Assembly (NCBI RefSeq): GCF_013368755.1
Contig: NC_049562.1
Location: forward strand, 4,030,001 to 4,094,000
DNA length: 64,000 bases
DNA from: Talaromyces rugulosus
Lineage: Eukaryota > Ascomycota > Eurotiomycetes > Eurotiales > Trichocomaceae
Reading direction: 5' to 3'
Shown here: positions 11,215-22,600 of the stretch, in pieces
How positions within the stretch are numbered: position 1 is the stretch's first letter
Layout: every line of letters starts with the position of its first letter
Made by a program: the position numbers and the translations under genes
Notes under the pieces: model-generated
What the model saw: only the letters and a program-made list of their open reading frames with translations
Database searches by the model: none
Told to the model about the DNA's origin: nothing

Positions 11215-14200
11215 TCACGCCTCAACCTCATCGCACGCAGGATCAGGTGAATAAACCCTGGGTGGCCAGACGTCCGGTCCGGCGCTGCATGGCACCAGAA
11301 ATCCATCCTGGATCAAGGCTTCTTCCAGCTCCTGCACCGTGGAACGTCTAGCATTTGGCAAGATCTGCTGAAGCCTGGACTCGAGGCCGGGGATCTCGAG
11401 CTTCCCGAGCAGGCAGCCGTTCTTCCCACGCGTAATGGAGGTGAAGATATCGCCGAACAGGCCAGCAAGAACAGCATTGCTATCGTCGTCGTTACAAGGG
11501 ATGAGTACTTCTGTAGAGCTGGCCCAGGTCCTCCGTTCCGAGTCGTTACTATCATCGTTATCACCGTCTAAATCCTCCTCGCTCCCAAATTCTTCCTCGT
11601 CGGACTGCTCACCCTCGGAGTCTCCATGTCCGCCATAAACATCCTGGGAATCCTCCTCGGCAGGTCTGGTCTCGGGGTGCATAACAGCAGCTCTGGTATA
11701 CTCTGGAACAAAGCCACGCAATTGTGAAAACGCCGGTGTAGTCAAGCCTCCCACCGCGGTCTCCAGTCTTTGAAATAACGCGGGAAAATCGACAATAAAC
11801 GGGAAGAGTGACTGCTGGCTAGCTAGCAGCCGTACGAACAGGGTTAAAAGAAATGAGGTATTCACTTCAATGAACAACGTTCCTCCTGGCAAGAATTTCG
11901 GATAGCTGAAGAATTGGTATTGGAATATGTCTGACACGTCGGGGGCGGAGGCATGGAGTAAGATGACATCCCGGGTGGAGAGATTGCAGCCCCCTTCAAG
12001 AAGGCTAATCATAAGATCCAGAGAGTTGTATCTTCCCGGAAACTCGTCAAGAAGTGACTCTTCCATTAAAAGCTGCAACGGATCGCTGGTGATATAGAAT
12101 GGAGGGTCTTCTTCTCCAACCGTTCCAACTATTGATTGAATAAAGTTGATAATGCTATACCTAGCGTTTTGGGTGGAGGACGTGTTGCCAAGTGCGCAAA
12201 GGAAAGCAAGATCCTGGGCGGACGTCTTCACTTCACTCCATTTGACTGAGTCGAGCACACATTCCAGGATATATGCCTGGTAGAGCCTCGAAATCCTCCA
12301 GCCGCGGGGGGCAGCGCCAGCGAGCTGGGCAAATCCGTCTCGTGTCAGGGCAAAGAACCCCGCGCGGGCGATCGCGCCGAGGAAATCCGGCTGTAGGTAG
12401 AAGGAATAATCAAATACCCATTTCCTCGTTGAATAGAGCGCTTGTGCCAGGTTGAACAGTGTGTGGACACTTTCAGGAGATAAATCGTAGCGGCACAATT
12501 CAAAGAAACTACTCGCACTTCTGAGCTTGCGGCCGAGGGGTTGGCAGAGGTTGAGGATACGGGGAGAGAGCGTCTGTGCCTCAGCCTCTATCTCCAGTTT
12601 GTAGCAGCCAAGTAATCCCCGAATGAGATTCAGACGGTGGGTTTCGCGTGGTGTTGAGTCTGCGCCGCGTATGCGTTGACCCTCTGGCGTGTTCGTGAGA
12701 AATTCCTGGGCGGACCGATGTATGAGCGCCACAGTCCCATCCGCAGTCACTTCCAGTAAGCCCGCACACCGGATCGGCAAGCGCTCCGTTATTCTCTCGC
12801 ATTCCCTGTGTAGCTGCCCCTCCCAGAATTCGATATCCTCCGTCACGACCGTGGCCGCCAGCGGTGGATGCAGTGCTAGAGCCAGTAGTAACGGGCTCGC
12901 TGCTGAGGTGAGATCTATATTGCCTACACATTCCAACATGAGGTTGAAGTACAGAGCAGCTGTTCCCCGATACACAGCCTCACTGTCGTTGAGCCGCCGC
13001 CACATCCTCTGGTAGAGCGTGTTGAGATCGTTGGGGAGCGATTCCAGACGGGCTTGCAGCTCAGCCGGGTCGTCGTGGTTGTCATACCCTGTTTGAACGC
13101 TCTTCAGGGCCAAAGCAACCCATAGGAATACCCCGTCCGCCTTGGAAAGGATGATGGACACTAGGCGGTTGGTGGTCTCTGGGTCGTCGAAGGGTAGCCT
13201 GCGTAGGGTATCGTGGGCGTATTTTTCGATGTCGAGTCGGGTCAAATCCTGCACCCGAAGCTGGGGGCAGCTGTGAAAGCGTCGTTGCAACGTAGGCTCT
13301 GGTCGGCTCGAGACGCAGACCTGAAGGCGCGGTAGAGCACAAAGGTGACCCAGGAAGTCGACCAGGGCCATGTAGTCGTCCGTTTCATCAAGACCGTCCA
13401 GGAAGATGCACACATGCTGTCCACAGGCCGGAATCACATCAACAGAAAGAGCACGGAGTTCGTTGGTGGACCAATCGCCGGGGAATCTCTTCTGCCTTGA
13501 GGCGGGAACCTTCTCCAAGACGACCCGACAGAGATCTGGCTTCGTGGCTAAGAGTTGGTGGGTCAAAGAGCAAAGGAGCCCTTGCATATTTCGTTCAAGT
13601 GACTGGCCTGCAGCCCATAGGAAATGGGACAAGACGATGGTGGTTCCGTGTGCATCATCAAGGATGGACTGGGTGCGCGGGTTGTTGACCAGAAACTTCA
13701 TCAGGACGCTCTTTCCCGAGCCTGCTTTGCCACTGACCCAGTACGGACGTTGCTTAGAAGACTTGAGCCAGTCCACAAATCCATCCTACGTAAGAAAGTC
13801 AGCATGATAGTCACACAAGGATCAAGTAAAGCCGCTCTTCCTATACCTGGTTACCAGCATCGCTATTGCCGTGCTGAGGATGGAAGATCCAGGAAAACGT
13901 ATCATCATGATTAACTATAATATGATTCCGCCGAACGTTCATTGTTTCATGTTTCAGGCTTCCCAACAGCCTGTCATGTTCTTCTTTTTCAATCCGATTG
14001 TAAGCAAGCTCTTGTAAACGAGACGATATGTTGTCCTGGAGCTGGTTTGTCCCGGAGGAAATGCTGACTTCAACCGACTGCGCAAGAGCTTCCATCTTGC
14101 TCCCGATATGTGTCGTCACGGTAAGAAATCCTCTCTGAATGAGCTGGTCAAGAGTCGTCTGGTTGCGGGCACAGCATTCAACGAAGCCTTGTAATGCCCG

Positions 14201-14748
14201 GTCGAGCTTGTCGAAATTGGCATGTTGTTCGAGGAGGAGTGCATCGTTCTTGTTGCTGTAGACTGCTCAGTAAATAATTCATCACGACAATGCCAGAAAT
14301 GGACGTGTAACTACCAGATTCGAACTATGAGTCGATTCTCCAGAATCTGTTGACGATTATGCATCACTTTCTCCAGTCTCTCAATCCTCCTTTTCCCACC
14401 CAGGGCGGCTTTGAACCATCCACGGAAGGCGGCAGGATACTTTCCCTTGGCTAATGTGCCTGCGATCTTTTTTAGCTCGGCCTTTAACTCCTCCGCGGTC
14501 TCCAGACTGCCGTTCGCAATATCTAGCAGCTCCTCCTCGTCTTGAATGAGAGGTCTCCCCTTCTCCAACGAATCTTTCAATCTCTCCAAGCCTCCTTTTA
14601 TGTAACCAATCGTCTGTGCGAGGCTAGGGTCCAGAGTTCCGGTTTTGTAGATAGCTTTGGCCATATGGGCACCATCTTTCACAAAACCAATCACCTGCAT
14701 GACATTGCACACAATGCCAAAAACTGCAAGCGCTTCGGCGCCAGACAT
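11215..14748 (-). CDS. NACHT STAND (NLR-like) protein with acidic C-terminus (NLR-2)
   Basis: Second NLR-like gene, 1137 aa, exons 14748-14315, 14255-13847 and 13785-11215; both introns (59 and 61 nt) keep phase. Start chosen at MSGAEALAVFGIVCNVMQV, the usual opening of fungal STAND N-terminal (SesA/Fungal_N-like) domains; an ATG at 14790 adds 14 unlikely residues. Residues 1-280 form that helical signalling domain plus a linker ending in DTFSWIF. NACHT: Walker A GKAGSGKS at 300-307, Walker B IFLDGLDETD at about 408-417, then VCVSSRPEP. A winged-helix-like region with LIHRSAQEFL follows. The C-terminal half has no ankyrin, WD40 or TPR repeats that I can recognise, and holds a strongly acidic stretch (about 150 residues before the end). 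The sensor part is therefore undescribed by sequence. Confidence 0.88.
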
Positions 14749-15492
14749 GGTGTTATAGTATGGGACGACCAGTCCGTTGCAAGTATTCAAGCTGCATGGC
14801 TATATTAATTGATAGGTTCAGCTTTTTGATCAGGCTGATCGTTATGTAAGCATGCATTAAGTGTACTTGGCCAGTAACTTAACTGCTGCCCAACCGCCAG
14901 TTGCTACTTAACTACCAAACAAGCAGCTAACTACCACCTAGTACTTAACTTGGTGCAGATTGTCATGGTCCCTTTCGTTGTATGTCAACTGGGTTTTAAA
15001 TCAATTTCAGCTGCAAACATTAGATCAAGAGGAAGGACATAATCTTTCATAGACCCACTGTCCCTAGGGTTCCATCACATATTATCTAGTAGTTACGTAT
15101 CTAGTATAGCTTTCCGCTTATGGCGGGAGCATCTCGCGACCCCGACGGGAGTAATTTCTAAGGTTAAGCTACCACCTATTGATGTAAATATTGTTTACAA
15201 GTTAAGATTTGAACTCAATATTGAGCGTGTTGGGGTGCGGATTACGTTGGCGGGCTGAAAGTTCCCCCGAGACCACTGAACCGTGCACTGTCGTGCCAAA
15301 CAGCAGCTGAGAATCCTTTTTAAGCGCACTTCTTGACCAGCCCTAATACCCCGCAAGTGATTGATAAATACTGCCGTCTTCCACGAGCTGAGAGCAAGTT
15401 AGTTACAACATTTTCTTCTTTCATTTTCCTAGGAAAGAGATTGAGATATATATACTCTTATTTTTCAATTTTCAATCTTCAAACATACAACC
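14749..15492. promoter_or_regulatory. Divergent intergenic region between NLR-2 and cupin gene
   Basis: Carries promoters of both genes. It contains one copy of the diverged upstream repeat (14955-15082) and, close to the cupin start, a pyrimidine-rich stretch with a TATATATA element at about 15447 and a CAAACATACAACC leader before the ATG, a typical fungal start context. No coding signal. Confidence 0.55.
14955..15082 (+). repeat. Diverged ~125-bp upstream repeat, copy A
   Basis: Matches the stretch at 16978-17100 on the same strand. Shared landmarks in order: GCAGATT, CTTTCRTT, ATGTCAA, TTTCAGCYGC, AAGGAAGGAC, TAATCTT, ATAGACCCACTGT, and a CCATC.CATAT end. By eye the core is roughly 80 percent identical, with one ~13-bp insertion in this copy. 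It lies about 410 bp upstream of the cupin start codon. Confidence 0.75.
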
Positions 15493-16080
15493 ATGGCTGC
15501 TGAACGCCGCTGGGACAAACGTCGATTTCAGCTTGAGGAGTCCGCAAGTCTAAATGGTGGCGCCCGCACGGTTTTCATCGAATCGATGGCACCAGGCACA
15601 ACAGTACCTCCCCATTTCCATAATCGCTTCGCGGAGACCTTTGACCTCATCAGTGGATCTATCTCCGTCTACAGCAGTGCTAAACCGGATCTCGATCTCC
15701 TGGAAGCATCCATCCAAGACCTGGAAGTCGGCAAGAAGGTTACCGTCGAACCAGGGCGATTCCACAAATACCTTGTTTGTGGAGAGGAACAGGCAGTACT
15801 CCGGGCCATTATAACACCAGGTGATACCGATTTTGAAAGACTTTTAAAAATCCTGAACGGTCTGAGCGCGGATGGAGAACTGGAAAGTATGGGCGATAGC
15901 GTCATCCTCATGGCGGTTATTATGGGGTTAGGTGACGCGCATCTTATCGGTCCAGCAAAAGATATGTTAGAAGGCGTCAAGATAGAGAAGAAGGACGAGA
16001 TTGAGGAATTGAGAATGAAGCTTCTAGCCAAGTATGATACTGAAGAAGCATTACGAGAATTACTGGTCGATAAGGTTTAA
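15493..16080 (+). CDS. Small cupin-fold protein
   Basis: An intronless 195-aa protein with a single cupin domain; enzyme or binding function unknown. Cupin motif 1 is textbook: G35-x5-H41-x-H43-x4-E48-x6-G55 (in PPHFHNRFAET), and motif 2 supplies PGRFH with H90, so a metal site of three His and one Glu looks intact. After the cupin (to about residue 115) comes an all-helical, charged C-terminal segment ending in EEALRELLVDKV. No signal peptide, so probably intracellular. The ATG follows a good CA-rich fungal leader. It is divergent from NLR-2, and its upstream region shares a repeat with the orphan gene downstream. Homologues of this size are often annotated only as cupin-domain protein. Confidence 0.85.
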   Translation: MAAERRWDKRRFQLEESASLNGGARTVFIESMAPGTTVPPHFHNRFAETFDLISGSISVYSSAKPDLDLLEASIQDLEVGKKVTVEPGRFHKYLVCGEEQAVLRAIITPGDTDFERLLKILNGLSADGELESMGDSVILMAVIMGLGDAHLIGPAKDMLEGVKIEKKDEIEELRMKLLAKYDTEEALRELLVDKV

Positions 16081-17446
16081 TTTTTTTTTTGTTGATATGG
16101 CCGCTCTAAGACTCACTACAGAAGCAACTTTTCCATCATAGAAGGTGTTAATTGACCTCTCTGCGCCATTCTGTTGTCCAATCTTGATAAAAATCAGGAT
16201 CAATCGATAGCATGAAAAGTTAATTATAATTGATCAAGTTCCGGATCGAATCTAGCTACGTTTAGGTAAGTAATTTCAAAAATTAAAACCGCGCAGGAAA
16301 AATGTGTTTCACGAGATATTCTGATATGATATTAATAATAGCTTCAAAACACACGAATTAGGGGTACTATTAATTTATATGTAAACGTGTTTCTAGTGTT
16401 GTCACGCGTAGTAGCACTGGGAAACTAGAAGTGCTTCGTGAGGCTCATTCGAAATACCTTTGGTTTAGAAAATAAATCTGCCTTGGCCCACCTAAGTTAG
16501 GAAATTGGATATTGGGCTACGTAGTACGTACATGTAGTCGTAAGCCCTAAAAAGCGTCCCGGAATTAATTACGAGTCAAAAATACCCACAGCCACCTGGA
16601 ATACGAACACCTCGGCAATTTTTGCGGCCTATTATTGTCATAGCAGTAGCCTGAATTAACTAGATTACTTCTACTAGTAGTCTAATTTTAATTAGTGTAT
16701 AAGCTATTTGAGATATGAGGTAGGCTGTTCCTTCGAAATATCTATTTTGGTATACTGCCTTAAACCCCAGGAATTTCATAGTTCGTAGATTTACATAATC
16801 ATTTTCGAGAGGTAGTAGACCTAAGAACAAACTCGTCTGGCTGCGCTCTAAACCATCGTACTAATTACAGAAAAATGCGTCATCCGCTCTCGCTAAAATG
16901 TTCCTATTTAGAAACTTCCTAACTCCTTGGCGTCACAAGTGTCAGACGGGAGAGATAGGCGGGCTAAACTCTAAGCAGCAGATTAGAGATGTATAGTCGC
17001 TTTCATTCGCATGTCAACCATTTCAGCCGCGAACATATTAAGCCAAAAGGAAGGACGTAATCTTCTATAGACCCACTGTTCCTATGGTCCCATCGCATAT
17101 AGCTTTGCAGTGTCAAGACTTAATTGTGTTATGTATGTAGCATCCGCTCGCAAGGCGGATCTGATAGTGGCTTTGTGGTCCACTGCGTTGCCGCTTGATT
17201 AAGAAGCGAGGAGACCAAATACCCTCATTAAGTGGAGATATTGAGCCAATTGAAGCAGTAATAGCTTCATTTTTCGGTTACAAAGTTCGGATTGTCGAGT
17301 GGTGAGTCCGCCTTGCCCTTAGATTGTTGAAGACCAAGATGCCTGAATTTGAAGTTTAAATACCAAGCTTCTCGTCACCTATATCATTTCTTTCAATAGC
17401 ATATTTCCATTATTTTCCCACCTACTAAATATCTACTATCCACAAA
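16081..17446. other. Gene-free AT-rich spacer
   Basis: About 1.37 kb without coding signal. It is AT-rich and holds repeat copy B near 16978-17100. I see no terminal inverted repeats, tRNA-like boxes or transposase fragments. Confidence 0.5.
16978..17100 (+). repeat. Diverged ~125-bp upstream repeat, copy B
   Basis: Partner of 14955-15082, same orientation, about 350 bp upstream of the orphan gene's start codon. The best conserved block is AAGGAAGGACGTAATCTTC then TATAGACCCACTGT. Confidence 0.75.
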
Positions 17447-18526
17447 ATGGCCACCCCCGTTAAGCTACCTCTGACGGTGCGCAAGAGCAGTACGCTATGA
17501 AACAGTTCTCATTTTCATGCTTTTTGCGATAAGGCTAACAAATATGCATAGTCCGTGATGAATTTGAACCTGCCAAGGCCAAATGCGAAGAGAAAATATC
17601 GTCGACTCTAGGCGAGCTATGGAAGATCGATTTTGATATCGCTTTGGTATGGGGCTACGCCAACGAAGCCCCACCCAGTAATACCTATCCTAGAGAAAGC
17701 ACAGGAAATATGCTTGCCGAGTACGCCCCCGAACTTTGTTATTTTGTGTTGTCTGAAAGAAGATCCTGGTTATTAATTTTTCTTCTTCTTTGGCTTCAGA
17801 TATGCCAACAGCGCTGCTAGCGGCATCTCAAATTTCGCAGACAAATTTGGAAGCGATGGAATCGCCGAACTGAATAAACTGGCGCCAAGTCGCTCGATTG
17901 TTCTTGAATCGTACACCACACGAGTCGATGGTACTTGCTCATGCGAAATCGCCAACGAGAAGCTCAAAATTATCTTTTCTCCAGGGGATATCGGGGTAAA
18001 TATCGACGACGCTTTGTCGAAACTATCCGAGGCAGTAAATACCGCCAGTAAAAACTCGGATTCGGTCAATCTTCCATTCGATACTAGAAAGGATATCAAG
18101 GAAAACTACGAGTCTCGTGTCCCTGGAATCGAGAGCCGTCTTGCGCAAATCATTGGGGTGGATAAGGTTGGCATTGTTGTCGATTTCCACGCGATTTATG
18201 CCACGCTACTTGCGTACTACGAAAAGGACGAACAATACTCGCTCCAAGGGTTTGAAAACGCCTTGGGGTCTCGCACTATTGAGTATCTGGAAAGTCTCCC
18301 GTCTGCCCTGGAAAGGGATGGCTTTGACAAGGATGAAATGCTCCAGGAGGCATTGCAAGAAGCTATTTCGACGAGGACGGTAGCGGTTCGTCTGGTTGAA
18401 AAACTAGAAAGGAATACGTATAACGAAACTGTCATTCAGGATGGCAAGTTGTACCTTCAAACAGTCCCGAAGAACTGGGGCGTCAATACCGACCAGATTG
18501 CTAATGGCATCGTTGACCTCTTGTGA
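17447..18526 (+). CDS. Orphan 312-aa protein, unknown function
   Basis: I do not recognise this protein. The model join(17447..17489,17552..17720,17800..18526) keeps phase across two introns of 62 and 79 nt; exon 1 (MATPVKLPLTVRKS) is chosen because only the donor at 17490 gives the right phase. The product is acidic, without signal peptide or membrane segments. The first third contains DFDIALVWGYANEAPPS; the middle has alternating polar and hydrophobic stretches (ISNFADKFGSDGIAELNKLA); the C-terminal half is helical, with a hydrophobic core segment VGIVVDFHAIYATLLAYYE. It lies downstream of the cupin gene on the same strand, and both have a copy of the upstream repeat. It borders the conserved block starting with BCK1. 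Confidence 0.72.
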
Positions 18527-19613
18527 TTTTTATTCTGACTGGTACTCAACATTGAAGAGAAATGGCTTGATTGGTATTATTTTGGTATGGGATTTTTGAC
18601 GTGATGTAAACTCATCTTTTTCCATCAATTGTTGTTTCTTGTGAAGTGATATATTGTCCAAAGATGGCATGTTATATTAATATCCTACGCTTTCCAGATT
18701 AGTTTCAACATTCCATCGACTGAAACCCCCAACCGGGCGGTCTTATTAGTATACGTAACATATACTTGGTAAAGTTGATACACACATTATTAAACTGCGT
18801 ATTGTTGTACCAAATAAGACCCGACTCTCCGCGGCGATTGGCTGTCAAGTGTAACGAGTCTAACGGCTAGCTCCACATCTCCAGCGAATCAGAACAACGG
18901 CTCTCAGCGGCCAGCCTTGTGGGTCAAGTAAAAGCGGGCCAATAACACTTGCGCCATCTCGTTGGCAGTTGCCGCCCAGAACACGTGATCTGTGATAAGG
19001 ACCCGCTTGATATACAGTCGAGCCTTCGTCCAGCCGCACTCGAAGCTGCATGCGCACTTGTCTTCTGCAACGCTTTCGCTTTCGCTTTCTCGCAGTCTTC
19101 AGTTGTCCGATGTAACGTGCCAGGAGCTCGTTACTATTCTTGATTCTTGATAAATTTCTCCCCATCGGCGTGCACTCAACCTGGGCTGGATCCAATTGAT
19201 TGTGTTTGTCGTCTCTCGCTCCGCCCCTGGCAAATCGGTCCACCAACAATCCACCGTGTAAAGCCATCTTGGCTGAAGAAGGCATTGCAGTTCGGTTTTC
19301 TTTGCGACCACAATTTGGATCACACGTGGTCAAACTCACCAGTGCGATCGATAACTCTACCATCGCATGTACAACGCGTTGCTGCCCTACCAGCCCTGTC
19401 CCCACCGCCTATAACGTTCCAACTCCTGGACGTGCTCGAGTATGATACTTAACGACACACAAGAAAGGGTGATTGTATTTCGAATCCAGAGGACGATTCA
19501 TTCAAGTCTCGCAGATTCTCTCGGACCGAAGATGCGTTAACTCGTTCTCCATCTTTCTGTGAAATATACAAGTTTGGCTGCGCCGAGCTTTTGCGGCTTT
19601 CTTGCGTGAAATC
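18527..19613. promoter_or_regulatory. BCK1 upstream region
   Basis: About 1.09 kb between the orphan gene stop and the BCK1 start. The proximal part (about 18860 onward) is GC-richer and shows several short upstream ATGs, consistent with a long 5' leader containing uORFs, which is inference. No separate gene is supported. Confidence 0.5.
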
Positions 19614-22600
19614 ATGGATCCACGACAGCAATATATTCCACCACCTCCTCCACTATCTCAGAACAACCAACCTCATATGATCCCGTTACCCCCACCTCCT
19701 CCAAGACCATCAGCACAACAACATGGTTTATTCCCTCCGCCGCCACCAGGGCCGCCCCCCTCCGCTTATCCAGGGTCGAACCAACGGCCAATATGGCCAC
19801 CTCCCCCGCCGATGATTCACCCGTCTTTAATCCCTTCGAACCAAGCGTACGGCCGTCAACAGCCCACTCCATTGTCGATTCCCACCCAACCTGTTCCACC
19901 TCCGCCATCTGAAGTACTGCCGCTAACTTCGGCTACATATATACCTGTTGGAGAATCTTTTGGGCCAGGCGTTGGTATTCCCCCGTTATACGATAATTAC
20001 GGACCATCAACAACTGTGCAGCCTTCAAACCAGCCCTGGGAAAGTGCTCCTGTGGATAAATCTTCAAGGAGAGATGGTAACATTCCGTCTACTCCATCGG
20101 CCCGACACTTTCCACCATCACTTACGCTAGGAAATGACAATTCTGAAGCCGCGTCACCAGGTTTTGCAACTTATCAGAATTACAACAACGAACCGGCGCG
20201 AACGTCCAGCCACAAACACAATGCCAGCAATACTTCTCTTGGGCGGGTGTCCGCTGGCGAATCTACTATGAATTGGCCACTAGAGCGAGTCATTAATTGG
20301 CTTGTTAGGAAAGGGTTCTCCAAGGATTGGCAGGAGACTTTTAAATTCTTGGAGCTAGAAGGTGCCGATTTTCTTGGACTTGGTCAAGGAGCAAATGGAC
20401 GCGGGAACCTTGGAAAGCTGCATCAGCAGGTTTACCCCCAATTGGCAAAAGAATGTCAGAAGAGTGGCAGTGGCTGGGACCAAGCTCGAGAGCATAGAGA
20501 AGGAAAGCGTATGCGGCAACTTATTCGCGAGATACAGGACAACGGGAACGAAGCATCTTCGCAGACTCACAGGCGACGAGAGTCTCAAACTATGATAACC
20601 AGTGCTTCTACCGAAGGAGGGTTGGAAAACTCCCCGAATCTGGGATGGGAGTCCACTTTTCCCTCTGGGCCAGCCATCATGGAGTCCAGCTATATTCAAC
20701 ACCCTGCCCACCGACAAACACCAAACACTGGTGGAAAGCAAAATAATCAGACACGACCCGGAGCAGCTCCCTTTTCGTATAGACAAGATGCAATCGATGG
20801 TGACTCGCGCTCTGAATTCACTCGGCATGCGCTTGGTAGCCTGGAAACTTTCCGAAAACAAAGCCCTTCTTCACCTAGTGATAATGGCCCGTTTAGACCT
20901 CCGTCATCGAAAGCGTATGAAGGCAGTCCCCAAAGTGGTAGTCCGGCCATGCCATTCGCTGCACCCCTTTACTCAGGTCCAGCGTCATCGTCTACGGGTG
21001 ATTTACATGCTAGGTTTGAACATCACAGAGGAAATAGTGCGGACTCCACTGGCCATGGATCTTCCACTATGGGACGTTTCTATGAAGGCCAAAAGCTCGC
21101 CACCAATAATGCCCGTCCCGCTACCCAGGATTCCAAGGATAACCAAAAGGGCTTCTTTACTAGCATTTTTAAGAAGAAATCTAGGTGTCACGACTCTTCG
21201 CACCCCTCTCCAGAAGATCAGTCACTGGACTCTCCAACGAGCCCTTCTCATATCCGTCACAGCGGCTTAAATAGCCCATTCATCAAATCATCAAATAACA
21301 ACAGTGATATATCCTTGGGGGACCGTCCTCCATCTTCATCGTTTTCTGATCATGAAAGAATACTCCGACCAAATTCTGTTACGAAACATAAAAAGTATGT
21401 GTTTGCGACTTTGGATGGGTGGAACTATCGCCTCGTGGATATTACCGATGTCGAGACAGCCGACCATATTCGGGCTGTTATTTGTCAAAATTTGGGTATC
21501 GCGGATTGGCCTGGTGCTCAGATCTTTGTTACCGAGCCCGGACGAGTCAATCACGACGAACTTCTCGATGACTCGGTGCTTGTTCTTAGCCGACGAGCGC
21601 GGTCCGACTCCCTGGGTTCTTTGAAGCTATACGTTCGTGGCAACATATCAGCAGGCTCTGCTGGGTTAGGTGTGTCATTTCCCGATAAAATTTCGTCGCC
21701 TCTATCTGGGCATCAAAGGAATGTGCTGCAAACCCAGGTGCAAGCGAACCCTCCCCTAGGATCACGTCAATCGACTTTGAAAGCAAGTTCAGGTCAACCA
21801 TCACCGTCTTTGCAGGCCCCATCTTCAAGCGACATTGGCCAGGACGCTGAACTTACAGCAAGAAAAGAAGAATACGATCGTGGAGTTGAGCGCAAACAGC
21901 AGGCCTATTTTAAGTCAAAGCAGCCTCAACCATGGCAGCCGCGCAAAGACAGCCGTGGCGAAATCGGCTTTCGAAACGACGAGGTTATTGACTTTGACCA
22001 ACCGAGAACTTCTCCATATGAGGATAAAAAACATTATGGTCCTATACCTGTTCGACCAGCACCATCTGCTCCTTCTGAGTCAAACACACTTACGAAAGTA
22101 AACTCATTAACTAAATCACGAGCTCCAGATCGTGATCGGGCGTCGTTGAAGAAACAGCATGAAATGTCCAAGTACAAATTGATTCAAGAAGAAGGCAGTA
22201 TTGGGTCATCTGATAATCATTCGGTGAAATTTTCCGGGACTAGAAAGTCTCCCTCCATCACTTCTACCAGGTCCCCTTCTTCAGCATCACAATTTAGCAT
22301 TCCTCGGAGACCTTCATCTAGTGTTTCGTCCTTGGCCAAACCGCCATCTCTGGCAAGTCGGAAATCATTTGGGCCGGAGTATGACTTTGAAGAAACCAAA
22401 GTTGATTTTGATACACCCCACACTCCTCAGTCGAGCTCTGATGATGACTCTGATGACGGCCTTTTTGCAAAGCCGCTATTGACAAGCAAACCGCAGCCTA
22501 AGGGCAAAGGCTTGGAATCAGCAGAAACATCCCCGAAAGCCCGAAAGCCTTCTTTATCTGTGAACACATCCACAAGATCCAATAAAGGTCGGTCCGTGAC

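Noticed and set aside
13406..13914. Plus-strand ORFs opposite the NACHT domain of NLR-2
   Set aside because: Antisense shadows; the minus-strand frame carries the full Walker motifs.
20602..21270. 222-codon ORF in another frame inside BCK1
   Set aside because: Lies within the disordered part of BCK1 and has no domain; it is a shadow of low-complexity coding sequence.
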